Notes under the pieces: generated by a model
Told to the model about the DNA's origin: nothing
Seen by the model: the letters and a program-made list of their open reading frames with translations, nothing else
Database searches by the model: none
Shown here: one piece after another, positions 55,368 through 64,000 of the stretch
How positions within the stretch are numbered: position 1 is the stretch's first letter
Layout: every line of letters starts with the position of its first letter
NCBI GenBank assembly: GCA_958450365.1
Contig: CAUEEP010000728.1
Coordinates: forward strand, 1,705,001-1,769,000
Reading direction: 5' to 3'
DNA length: 64,000 nucleotides
Origin: Mesorhabditis belari
Lineage: Eukaryota; Nematoda; Chromadorea; Rhabditida; Rhabditidae
Position numbers and translations under genes: made by a program

Positions 55368-57383
55368 ATGAAATTGCTCATTTCTTTGGCTTTATTCGGC
55401 GTAGCGCTGGCGATGCGGCAACAATCGGTGGCCGTTCACGGGAAATTGATGTGCGGATCGAAACCGGCAAGCGGCGTGACGGTGAAGCTGTGGGATGAGG
55501 ATGATGGTGAGAGAAAGGGGAAGACTAGAGGATAACTAGAAGATAACTATCAGATACTATAAGATAACTATAAGATACTATAAGAAAAAAAGCTCACAAT
55601 TAAAGCATTACCGTTAATCCCATTATTGTTAGTCCCTTTTGAGTCCCTTTTGACTTTCAATTCTTTTAAAATCCCTATCATTTTTCCACTGAACTGGGAA
55701 CTGAACTGGGAATTTCCTTGCATTTGAGACAAAATTGAGTTGAAGTTACAGATCAAAGTGAAGGAAACGAAAAAACATGCGAGTATTTTCTTTTTGAGTA
55801 CCTTTTCGAAAACGTGGAAACTATCTAAAACTATCGTAATTTAGTGCTTGGTTTCAGCATAAAAGAATGGAACTTCTTGGAGCCAATCTTCCTATCTAAC
55901 AAATCTCAAAAAAAATTACAGCCGTCACTAAGGGAATTTTCTGCAAAAAAATGACCAGCCTTTCATTTTATCAGCCGATTAGAGATCACACCATAAAGTG
56001 AAATGTGATGCCAAGGAAAAAAAAGGAAAAGAAAAAAAGGGAGGGTGAGCTCTCAAAGTAGAGACTCTAATCGACGCTGAATTTGCAGAAATACAAATTT
56101 AAACTCTAGACATTTAAGCTCTAAACTCTAAGTAAAGCAACTTTCAAAAGAAAAACTTGACAATGACAGTTATATAGTTCTAGGATTTTGAAGCTTTCTC
56201 TCTAAGTTTAGCACAAAATCTCACTGTGCTCATCGTCAGGAAATCATCAGGAATCTAAAGTGTTGTACAGCTACAGCCCGTACAGCTACAGCCCGTACAG
56301 CTACAGCCCGTACAGCTACAGCCCGTACAGCTACAGCCCGTACAGCTACAGCCCGTACAGCTACAGCCCGTACAGCTACAGCCCGTACAGCTACAGCCCG
56401 TACAGCTACAGCCCGTACAGCTACAGCCCGTACTGTTTTTAAGCTTTACTTTGAGTCTATTTAAAAGAATCTTTAATGTTTAATTAAAAAAAAATAATAT
56501 AATTCAGGCCCGGATCGGGACGATGAGCTGGACAAGAAGCAAACAGATGGGAATGGAGAGTTTCGATTGCAGGGGACAACTCGCGAATTGACGTCGATCG
56601 ATCCGGTCTTCAAGATTTATCACGATTGTGATGATGGAATCAAGGTGAAAAGAATTGAATTCTTGATTAGGAAAACATTTTTAATTGTCGTAATTTGCTA
56701 AAATTTGCTAAAATTTGCCAAAAAAAGAACAGTTTTTTACTCAAATTTTTTTCAGCCAATTAGCTGTCAAAGTGCTTGAGCTTTTGGTGATCGTTTGGAG
56801 AGGGGAATAGATAAAATTTGTATGGAATGCTAGGCAGAGCTCTTGCATGAAAAAAAGAATTCGATGAAAATTCGATTTTTCCAGTTCGATAGAGAAATTG
56901 AACAGAAAGCTAATGAAAATTTGTTCATTGAATCGTGTAAAACTACCGTAAATACTGTAATAGTACCCCCGCCCCCGTATAGTCGCGTAGTCGCAAAAGT
57001 TTTTTAGTATTTCATTTTTTTCAAAGCGCCCGTACTTTCAAAAAATGCGTCTTTGGTATCAAAAAATAGCCCTGAATTTCAGCTATTTTTTGACACCTAA
57101 GCGCGCATTGTAGCATAAACCAGTGTCGAGAGAAACTCGTTCAAAGCTAGACTACGCAACACTCCGCACCGTCATTATGGCGGTGGGGTACTATTACAGT
57201 ATTTACGGTAGGTGTTTTACATTGAAAAGTAATTGAAAGTAAATTTAGCCTGGTCAACGAAAAGTGAAATTCCGTATCCCTTCATCGTACATCTCATCTG
57301 GTGGATCGGCAGGGAAAACTTTCGAGATTGGCACACTCAATTTGGAGACGATTTTCCCGAAAGAGGAAAGAGATCTATTTTGA
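55368..57383 (+). CDS. Transthyretin-like protein 1 (TTL/TTR family)
   Basis: A nematode-specific secreted TTL protein with a transthyretin-like beta-sandwich; some members act as extracellular bridging or signalling proteins. Three exons (55368-55506, 56508-56644, 57249-57383) give 136 residues. The signal peptide is MKLLISLALFGVALAM, then RQQSVAVHGKLMCGSKPASG, VTVKLWDEDDG, a loop PDRDDELDKKQTDGNGEFRL, then SIDPVFKIYHDCDDGIKPGQ, KVKFRIPSSYISSGG and TFEIGTLNLETIFPKEE. The Cys pair (MCGSK and HDCDDG) and length fit the family. Intron 1 (1 kb) holds a 15-bp minisatellite; intron 2 holds MITE A. The ATG lies two bases after a tttctag acceptor. Confidence 0.92.
56262..56432. repeat. Minisatellite, 15-bp unit tacagctacagcccg, 11 copies
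   Basis: Exact units with no variation, in intron 1 of TTL-1. The frame reads (YSPYS)n, but it lies inside the intron and has no splice signals of its own. The unit size of 15 bp is shared with the arrays at 39.4 and 52.0 kb. Confidence 0.9.
56944..57210. mobile_element. MITE family A, copy 6
   Basis: A complete palindrome inside TTL-1 intron 2. It ends 38 bp before the last exon. Confidence 0.9.
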
Positions 57384-57862
57384 GTTCAATTTTGATAAAT
57401 AGTTTCCTTTCAAAAACAATAAATCTATGATAAAAAGCAAAGTGGAGAATTTTCTTGAATCATTTATTCGAAAAATAGATCTTCCGGCGTGCTACGTAGT
57501 CAATGTCAGTCTATGGAAGGTCTAAGGTGAATTTAGACTCTTTACTTTTTACTACTACTAAACTAGGTTTACTATAGAACGCTAGTACTTAAATCCTTTA
57601 CAATTAACCGTTCAGCTTGGCAAAGTCTAGTGCTAGACTGCACATCCCTGTTTATTTTAGATCCTTTACAATTAACAGTTCAGCTTGGAATGTAAAGGTA
57701 TTCAATTTACTCGACGTGTAAAGAGGATTACTCGTAGTTACTCGGTCAAAAACGTCGATTAATCGATTAATTACTCATGCAAATTTGACTCGAGTAATTA
57801 CTTACTCGCGAGGAAAACACTCTATTAATAATAACTCTAAGATCGTTCTCTAAGCAGTAGGT

Positions 57863-57932
57863 TGAGCTAAAACTGACTCCTGGAGTACCTGAGGGAACTT
57901 GTGGTGAACCCATCTACGCGAAAACGAACTGT
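57863..57932 (+). other. Orphan exon-like segment
   Basis: Reads ELKLTPGVPEGTCGEPIYAK then TNCG, ending at a good donor (ctgtggtaagtc). Composition is protein-like and GC-richer than the flanks. No partner exon was found between TTL-1 and TTL-2. It may be an exon relic from a Cys-rich protein. The rest of 57.4-58.3 kb shows no other gene. Confidence 0.25.
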
Positions 57933-58372
57933 GGTAAGTCGTGTGACTTGCCAGGCCCGCATTTTTCTTTTCTTTTTTCAACTTTCAAGGAAAATACTCT
58001 AGTTTATTTGATCCCTGTTTGCTTAATGATTGAATAAACTTAAAAAAAAAGATTCTTTCTTCTTTTAAATTGTCTAATTAAACTCGAAAAAGTTCAAAAA
58101 AGATTTCTCTTTAATAATTGATCAAAAAATGATCAAAAATTGATCAAAAAGTGATCAAAAAATGATCTTGGTGATTGCTCGGGGTTAATTCTGATCGCTC
58201 AAATCACAGAACTTTCACCCCAAAAGAATCTTATCTTTGAATCTCTTTTCACTAAAAGAAACGATCAACAGGATCTATTCTTTTGATAAACGTAATAAAT
58301 AAAAGACGTAAAAGTATTCAAATTTTTGAGATAAAACTCAGAAAAATTCTTCTCAGCAATCAAAAAAAAAAT

Positions 58373-59885
58373 ATGAAGCTCTTGTTGTTATTTTCTTTCA
58401 TTGCCGTGATCTCAGCTTTCCGATTTCAATCAGTTGCCGTCACGGTGAGTATTGGTTTATTGGTTTTGATGGCCAAATTAATGTTAAATCTTTTTAAGAG
58501 ATTTTAAAATTACCGTATTTTCTCTAATAGTAGTGCACCCCGGCGAGCCGAGTTAGTGACTATTTTACGGTTTCCAAGTTTTCCCAGAAGTCCAACACTC
58601 AAATCCCCCACAAGATCTCATCGTCAGCTACATTACATTTTCCGACCCCACATCGATAGGTTTTGATAAGCGGTTCTCGAGATTTCGAGGAATTTAGACG
58701 AAGCTTTGGGTACACTACTTTTAGAGAGAAGACGGTAGATTATTCCAGGTTAGGCTAGTAGATCAGACTCATCTATTTCCCTAATATTTCCCGGTGAGCC
58801 GAGTTGGTGACTATTTTACGGTTTCCAAGTTTTTCCAGAAGCCCAACACTCAAATCCCCCACAAGATCTGATCGTCAGCTACATTTTCCGACCCCACATC
58901 GATAGGTTCTGATAAGCGGCTGTCGAGATTTCGAGGAATTTAGACGAAGCTTTGGGTGCACTACTATTAGAGAAAATATGGTATTTTAAAAAAAGCAATC
59001 ATTAAAGATAAAATAGTTTAGATAAAGTAAACTTAAGACTAAAATGAGTAAAAGTATCAAAATGATAAACAGAATATCTTCATTTTATTTTTAAATATTC
59101 ATTTTTAAAGCTAGATCCGGTAATAGAATGAAAAAAAACTTTTGCACATGCTTGAGTTTCTCATTTTCTCATTTTCAGGGAAAAATCTTTTGCGGTGACA
59201 AGCCGGCAGCACGTATCCGCGTGAAATTGAGAGAAGCGGCTTTGGTTGAGCTTTTCGATGAAGTGTTAGATCAAGGATTTACTGATTTACACGGTTGGTG
59301 GGGGTTGTGAAATTGTAATTGTAATTGTTTTTGAAGAGAGAGAGAGAGAGCAATAGATAAATGAAACATTGACGATAGAAATTGAAAGAATCCCATTTCT
59401 CTAGGCCATTTCCATTTGGAGGGTTACAAGGCGGAACTCTCGCAAATCGAGCCGTATTTCCATGCGCATTACGAGTGCAATGATGGAGAATTGAGGGTTT
59501 GAAATTTTGATTTTAAAAGCTATATTCTTAAGTAATATATTGATATCTAGCTTTTCTAAATATTGTAATTTTCAGAATTCGAAATGCTGTGGCAAATTGA
59601 GAGTGGCGATTCCAAAGGATACACTCGGCGACGGAAAGAAATCGCCAAAAGTGGGAAGAAAATTTGAAGAATAATAGAAGAATCATAGATATTTGCTAAT
59701 AGATACTAATAGAACTAAAATTATAATAGATATTTGCAAATCGAATACGAAAAGATTACGATTATTTATATTGATTCTAATAAATTTGAACTTTCTAGGT
59801 TTTCGATTTCGGTGTGCTGAACTTGGAGACGATTTTCGCGGAAGAGAAACGAAAAAAGGAGGCGCTTAATGAAGAGGATGATTGA
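58373..59885 (+). CDS. Transthyretin-like protein 2 (TTL/TTR family)
   Basis: Five exons (58373-58444, 59179-59293, 59405-59496, 59576-59650, 59799-59885) give 146 residues. The signal peptide is MKLLLLFSFIAVISA, then FRFQSVAVT, GKIFCGDKPAARIRVKLREA, DQGFTDLHGHFHLEGYKAEL, IEPYFHAHYECNDGELRNSK, CCGKLRVAIPKDT and VFDFGVLNLETIFAEEKR. The usual W or Y of KLW/KLY in the second strand is R, and the acidic linker is replaced by REAALVELFDEVLDQ. There are two extra Cys (KCCG) compared with its neighbours. The long first intron holds two TIR element B copies. It is less like TTL-1 and TTL-3 than those are like each other. Confidence 0.9.
58511..58737. mobile_element. TIR element family B, complete copy
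   Basis: Ends taccgtattttctctaatag and an inverted match (acttttagagagaagacggta). It lies in intron 1 of TTL-2. The related copy at 58790-58983 has lost its left end. Confidence 0.85.
58790..58983. mobile_element. TIR element family B, 5'-truncated copy
   Basis: Starts within the core (cggtgagccgagttggtgac) and ends actattagagaaaatatggta. Same orientation as the copy 50 bp upstream. Confidence 0.8.
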
Positions 59886-60004
59886 ATGTTTTGAGATTTC
59901 GAGGTACAAATGTACATAAAGATTTTTTTTGATAAAGATAATGCAAAGGAAAAGAATTGGAAGTTTTAGACAATCAAACAATCAAACAATCAAACCAGAA
60001 GGCA

Positions 60005-60273
60005 TACCGTAAATACTGTAATAGTACCCCACCCCCTCGTACAGTCGCGTAGTCGCAAAAGTTTTTTAGTATTTCAATTTTTTTCAAGGCGCCCGTACTT
60101 TCAAAAAATACGTCTTTGGTATCAAAAAATAGCTGAAATTCAGGGCTATTTTTTGATACCTAAGCGAGCATTGTTGCATAAACCAGTGTCGAGAAAAACT
60201 CGTTCAAAGCTAGACTACGCAACGCTCCACACCGTCATTATGGCGGTGGGGTACTATTACAGTATTTACGGTA
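60005..60273. mobile_element. MITE family A, copy 7
   Basis: Complete palindrome, 120 bp after the TTL-2 stop codon. After it come an AT-rich spacer and a (caaacaat)n / A-rich low-complexity tract at 60540-60710. Confidence 0.9.
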
Positions 60274-60819
60274 TGTGAAGGCCGGAAGGCATATTTCCAG
60301 AAGGCATATATGTGATAGCTAGTTTTATTATTAGATAATCAAAATTCGTATTTAATTACTATAGGATAAAATTCCAATAAGCTTTATTAAGAGAAGGCTA
60401 ACTAATCGTACACTTTTGATTATTTGTGGCTACACCATTCAAAAAGTTTACTGCAAATATTATATTTTATCTTTTAGTCATTCATTACATTATAATGAAA
60501 ACTAGCCAATGATTTCCTTTTGATTTAAAAACAATCAAACAAACAAAAAAACAAAAAAAAAAAACCCCCAAAAAACAAAAAAAACCAACAAAAAAAAAAA
60601 AACCAAAAAACAAAACACAAAAAAAAAACCAAAAAACGAAAACCAAACAATCAAACAATCGAACAATCAAACAATCAAACAATCAAACAATCAAACAATC
60701 GAACAATGCATGTACTTAATGCATGTACTTATGCATGTACTTAATAGATTGAATAAACCTTATAGTAACTCGATTATTTAACTTTAAAAGACTAAAATTA
60801 TCCTTTTTTCTTTAAATCT

Positions 60820-62270
60820 TCAATTTCGGGAAGCTAACTCTATTTTGAGCACACTAAACTTGTCCCTAAAGTGACTCAATTCTTTGTTTTGGTCACTCGC
60901 ATTTCGGCCTCGAAATTTCTTCAATGCTTCGATCAATTGAAACACGTTTTAGCTCTATTTTGTAGAGGAGATTTACAACTTTCAAATAGTTAACAATATA
61001 TATATATATTATAACATTCATCGATATCAGGTTTCTATCGTTGGAGATTTATGAAAATGTTGAAATACGCATTTCTTATGCATGTACCTAATAAATGCAT
61101 CTCCAAAGTCGTTTCTAAAGCCATTTCAACAAATGAAAGCTTCAACAAGCTGCAATTCGGGAAGCTAACTCTATTTTGAGCACACTAAACTTGTCCCTAA
61201 AGTGACTCGATTCCTTGTTTTGATCACTCGCATTTCACCCTCGAAATTTCTTCAATGCATCGATCAATTGAAACACGTTTTAGCTCTATTTTGTAGAGGA
61301 GATTTACAACTTTCAAATAGTTAACAATATATATATGTTGTGTCCGATTTAGATTTCCGTCCGATTTAGATTCAATCTAAATCGGACGTCCGATTTAGAT
61401 TGAACTTATCGCGGACGTCCGATTTAGATTACAGTCTATATCGGACGTCCGATTTAGATTCAATCTAAATCGGACGTCTTATATAGATTGAACAATAATA
61501 TAAACATGTTTAATATATGTTCTTAAGCGTTTTTGCAATTTTCTGCGCTTTTCAAGGAAATTTTATTGTCTTTTTCTGAAAAGAAAATCCAACTATGAAA
61601 CAATTTATTAGCGTTAACAGAATAGATGCAAAATTACAACATATAACAACAAAAAACTAACAACAACAACGAACGAGTTAAAAATTTCTATTTATTTTTG
61701 CAGGTTAGGCTATTGTGACATCTTGAATTGCAGAGTTGTGACATTGTGACATCTTGAATTCTTTGTGGCATCTTGAACATGCTATTGTGACATCTTGAAT
61801 TCTTTGAAAAGCGCAGAAAATTGCAAAAAAACGCTTAAGAACATATATTAAGCACGTTTATTATTGTTCGATCTGTATCGGACGTCCGATATAGACTGTA
61901 ATCAATAAAAGACCTTTGAAAAATGCAGAAAACTACAGAAAACGCTTAAGAACATATATTAAGCATGTTTATATTATTGTTCAATCTATACAAGACGTAT
62001 TATTGTTCAATCTATATAAGATTTAGATTGAATCTAAATCGGACGTCCGATATAGACTGTAATCTAAATCGGACGTCCGCGATAAGTTCAATCTATATCG
62101 GACGTCCGATTTAGATTGAATCTAAATCGGACGGAAATCTAAATCGGACACAACATATATATATTATAACATTCATCGATATCAGGTTTCTATGGTTGGA
62201 AATTTATGAAAATGTGTTGAAATCCGTATTTTTTTATACATGTACCTAATAATTTAAAATGAATGATAAA
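60820..62270. repeat. Tandem duplication of about 330 bp, second copy split by a foldback element
   Basis: gggaagctaactctattttg and what follows starts at 60827 and again at 61159. The second copy runs to the at-repeat at 61336, is interrupted by the foldback element, and resumes at 62155 (attataacattcatcgatat). This gives a clean view of the insertion site. Confidence 0.85.
61337..62154. mobile_element. Foldback transposon with long inverted repeats
   Basis: Starts gttgtgtccgatttagattt and ends in its complement. The arms of about 200 bp consist of tandem and inverted copies of the 10-bp word tccgatttag and the palindrome cggacgtccg. The inner arm shares cttaagcgtttttgcaattt inverted at about 61810. 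The middle has direct repeats of tgtgacatcttgaattc. No ORF. Target: an (at)n tract. Confidence 0.88.
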
Positions 62271-62306
62271 AATGTAAAAAATGTAAAAAATCTTTTTTTA
62301 TTTCAG

Positions 62307-62342
62307 GTTTACGAGCTTGGCACAATCGATATGGCTAAATGA
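62307..62342 (+). pseudogene. Orphan last exon of a TTL gene
   Basis: After a tttcag acceptor the sequence reads VYELGTIDMAK and stop. This matches the last exon of TTL genes (compare VFDFGVLNLE at 59799 and TFDFGSPNLE at 63743) in position and phase 0. A poly(A)-like aataaaa follows. Either a relic of a lost TTL copy or an alternative last exon for TTL-2, whose exon 4 ends in the same phase. Confidence 0.55.
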
Positions 62343-62582
62343 AATGATTTGAATTAGAATAAAAATCATTAAAAGTTTATAAATTTAATTGTTTACACTA
62401 AACATTTTCCATTTTCTTATCATTTTTTGAAGAATCAAGAAGAAGCAATTCTTGTTTTTTTTTTTTTATTTTTACGATTTTCAAAGCGTTTCTTTCACTT
62501 ATTGATAAATCGTTTGAAAATTTGAAAAATTTGAATTCAAATTTCAATCTTTCAATCTTAATCTCATTTGATTTTTTAGAAA

Positions 62583-63814
62583 ATGAAGTCTTTAATTGTA
62601 TTTGTTGGATTGTTTGGGTTGGGTTTGACGATGAGACATCAATCGATCGCCATAAAGGTTTAGTTCTTTTCGTCGTATTATAAAGCAATCGACTCATATT
62701 ATAACTTGTATCAATTGATACGCTTTAAACGTTTTACTTTTCGAGGGAAAGCTCCTTTGCGGATCGAAACCGGCGGCAAACGTGCGCGTGAAATTGTGGG
62801 AAGAGGATTCGGGTATGCATTCATATTCGATTGATATTCACAATACATTTTCATTAAAATACATAAAAGTGTTCTGAAATGAAGGTCACTATTGTCCAGA
62901 ATCGGTGTTCATCAAGATCAAGGTTTCATCAAGATCTGTAAGCAATCGGTTGACTAGAATATCGCGGTTTGAAAGAGCTAAGAGATTCATCGGGCTGTGA
63001 TCGTGTGTTCAAAGATCTGCAAGCAATTCGTTGACTAGAATATCGCGGTTTGAAAGAGCTAAGAGATTGATCGGGCTGTGATCGTGTGTTCAAAGATCTG
63101 TAAGCAATCGGTTGACTAGAATATCGTGGTTTGAAAGAGCTAAGAGATTCATCGCGCTGTGATCTTTTCAGTGACTTTTCAGCGTAAAAGTTATCAATGC
63201 TGAGTGATCAAAGCGCTTTTTTATTATAAGAGATTGATTCTGAACAATAGTGACCTTCATTTTAAACAAAGAGAATTGAATTTTAAACTACAGGCCCTGA
63301 TCCGGACGATCTTTTAGCTCAAGGATACACGGATAGTAATGGTAAATAAAGAGCTTTAAAAAAGAAGCTGATGATTTCAGTTTTAAGGGCAATTCCATCT
63401 GGAGGGTGGCGAGGCTGAGTTGACAGCGATCGATCCAGTGTTCAAGGTGTATCACGATTGCGATGATGGGATCAAGGTTTAATTTGAGAGATTCACAATA
63501 TGCTAAAACGTGATTCGATAATAGATTCGATATCTAAAAGCTAGATAGGATTTCGATTTGATTTCTTTAATTTTTTTCTATTCCCATTTCTACAAGTTCA
63601 TTTCGATTTGCAGCCCGGTTCACGGAAAGTGAAATTCCGTCTTCCCAAGAGCTACATTACCGACGGGAAAAAGGCGGCCAAGGTTAGACAAAAATTTCTT
63701 CAAATTTACATTCAATGTTATCAAATATATGTAAAAATTTAGACTTTCGACTTCGGCTCACCAAATCTTGAGACAATCTTCGCTGAGGAAGAGCGCGAGA
63801 TGATCGTTTCATAA
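62583..63814 (+). CDS. Transthyretin-like protein 3 (TTL/TTR family)
   Basis: Six exons (62583-62657, 62746-62812, 63294-63341, 63388-63476, 63614-63682, 63743-63814) give 139 residues. The signal peptide is MKSLIVFVGLFGLGLTM, then RHQSIAIK, GKLLCGSKPAANVRVKLWEE, DPDDLLAQGYTDSNGQFHLE, LTAIDPVFKVYHDCDDGIKP, KVKFRLPKSYITDGKKAAK and TFDFGSPNLETIFAEEERE. It is close to TTL-1 in sequence but has the exon structure of TTL-2 (splits after QSIAIK and after the last Lys). Two acceptors are weak (tcgag and ttttaag). The ATG is three bases after a ttttttag acceptor. Intron 2 holds a TIR element with tandem repeats. Confidence 0.9.
62878..63263. mobile_element. TIR element with internal 80-bp tandem repeats
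   Basis: The ends aatgaaggtcactattgt and its complement bound about 385 bp. The inside has three copies of an 80-bp unit (ctgtaagcaatcggttgact to gggctgtgatcgtgtgttca). It lies in intron 2 of TTL-3. Confidence 0.8.
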
Positions 63815-64000
63815 AAATATTGAAATTTAAACTTTTTAAAATACAAATCTTATCTTTTCTTTTCTTTTTTTTCACTCTAAAATCGAAAAAACAAGTTTAA
63901 ATGTTTGAATTTTTAAAAAAAATTTTTGAACTTTTGAACTTTTGAAGTTTTAAAGCTTTAAAGCTTTAAAGCTTTAAAATTTATCCTTATCACATCAAGC

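Noticed and set aside
56262..56432. CRISPR array
   Set aside because: The units are contiguous with no spacers, and the genome is eukaryotic. The same applies to all other tandem arrays here.
56260..56442. (YSPYS)n frame as a coding repeat of TTL-1
   Set aside because: It lies in the middle of TTL-1 intron 1, and TTL-1 reads through without it. No acceptor or donor at its edges.

Overview
The window looks like nematode nuclear DNA. It is AT-rich, its introns are short (about 30-60 nt) with ttttag or tttcag acceptors, and it holds a run of transthyretin-like (TTL) genes, a TWK-type potassium channel, a LIPL-type acid lipase and two closely spaced co-oriented genes typical of a nematode operon. 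I cannot name the species. All gene models were assembled by eye from spliced reading frames, so exon ends are approximate unless stated.

Layout. 0-8 kb (minus): the 3' two thirds of a probable seven-transmembrane receptor, with long repeat-filled introns. 8-24 kb: gene-poor and repeat-rich, with MITEs, tRNA-like repeats, minisatellites, a LINE fragment and three unassigned minus-strand exons at 16.3-17.5 kb. 24-38.6 kb is the conserved core: eIF2B delta (minus) and ATG13 (plus) diverge from a 0.5 kb shared promoter; a MIA40/CHCHD4 homologue and a CLYBL homologue follow on the plus strand 96 bp apart; a K2P (TWK) channel converges from the minus strand. 39-46.4 kb: an acid lipase (plus) whose introns hold a deleted mariner, MITEs and other repeats. 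46.8-54.9 kb: an internally deleted mariner, an unrecognised cysteine-containing gene (minus), LINE and mariner remnants and a dense field of related repeats. 55.3-63.8 kb: three TTL genes in the same orientation, plus one orphan TTL last exon and one orphan exon-like segment.

Themes. MIA40 and CLYBL are both mitochondrial proteins, and a possible third small cistron after them starts with a presequence-like N-terminus. The MIA40 homologue has CHC where the redox-active CPC motif is expected. Seven copies of one 270-bp palindromic TIR element lie in the window. One copy abuts a piece of the lipase gene, and that piece is duplicated together with the same junction about 26 kb away. A second hairpin element holds an 80-bp copy of a neighbouring exon. 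These two cases, and an 88-bp lipase exon/intron duplication around a repeat, point to repeated local copying of gene fragments linked to TIR elements.
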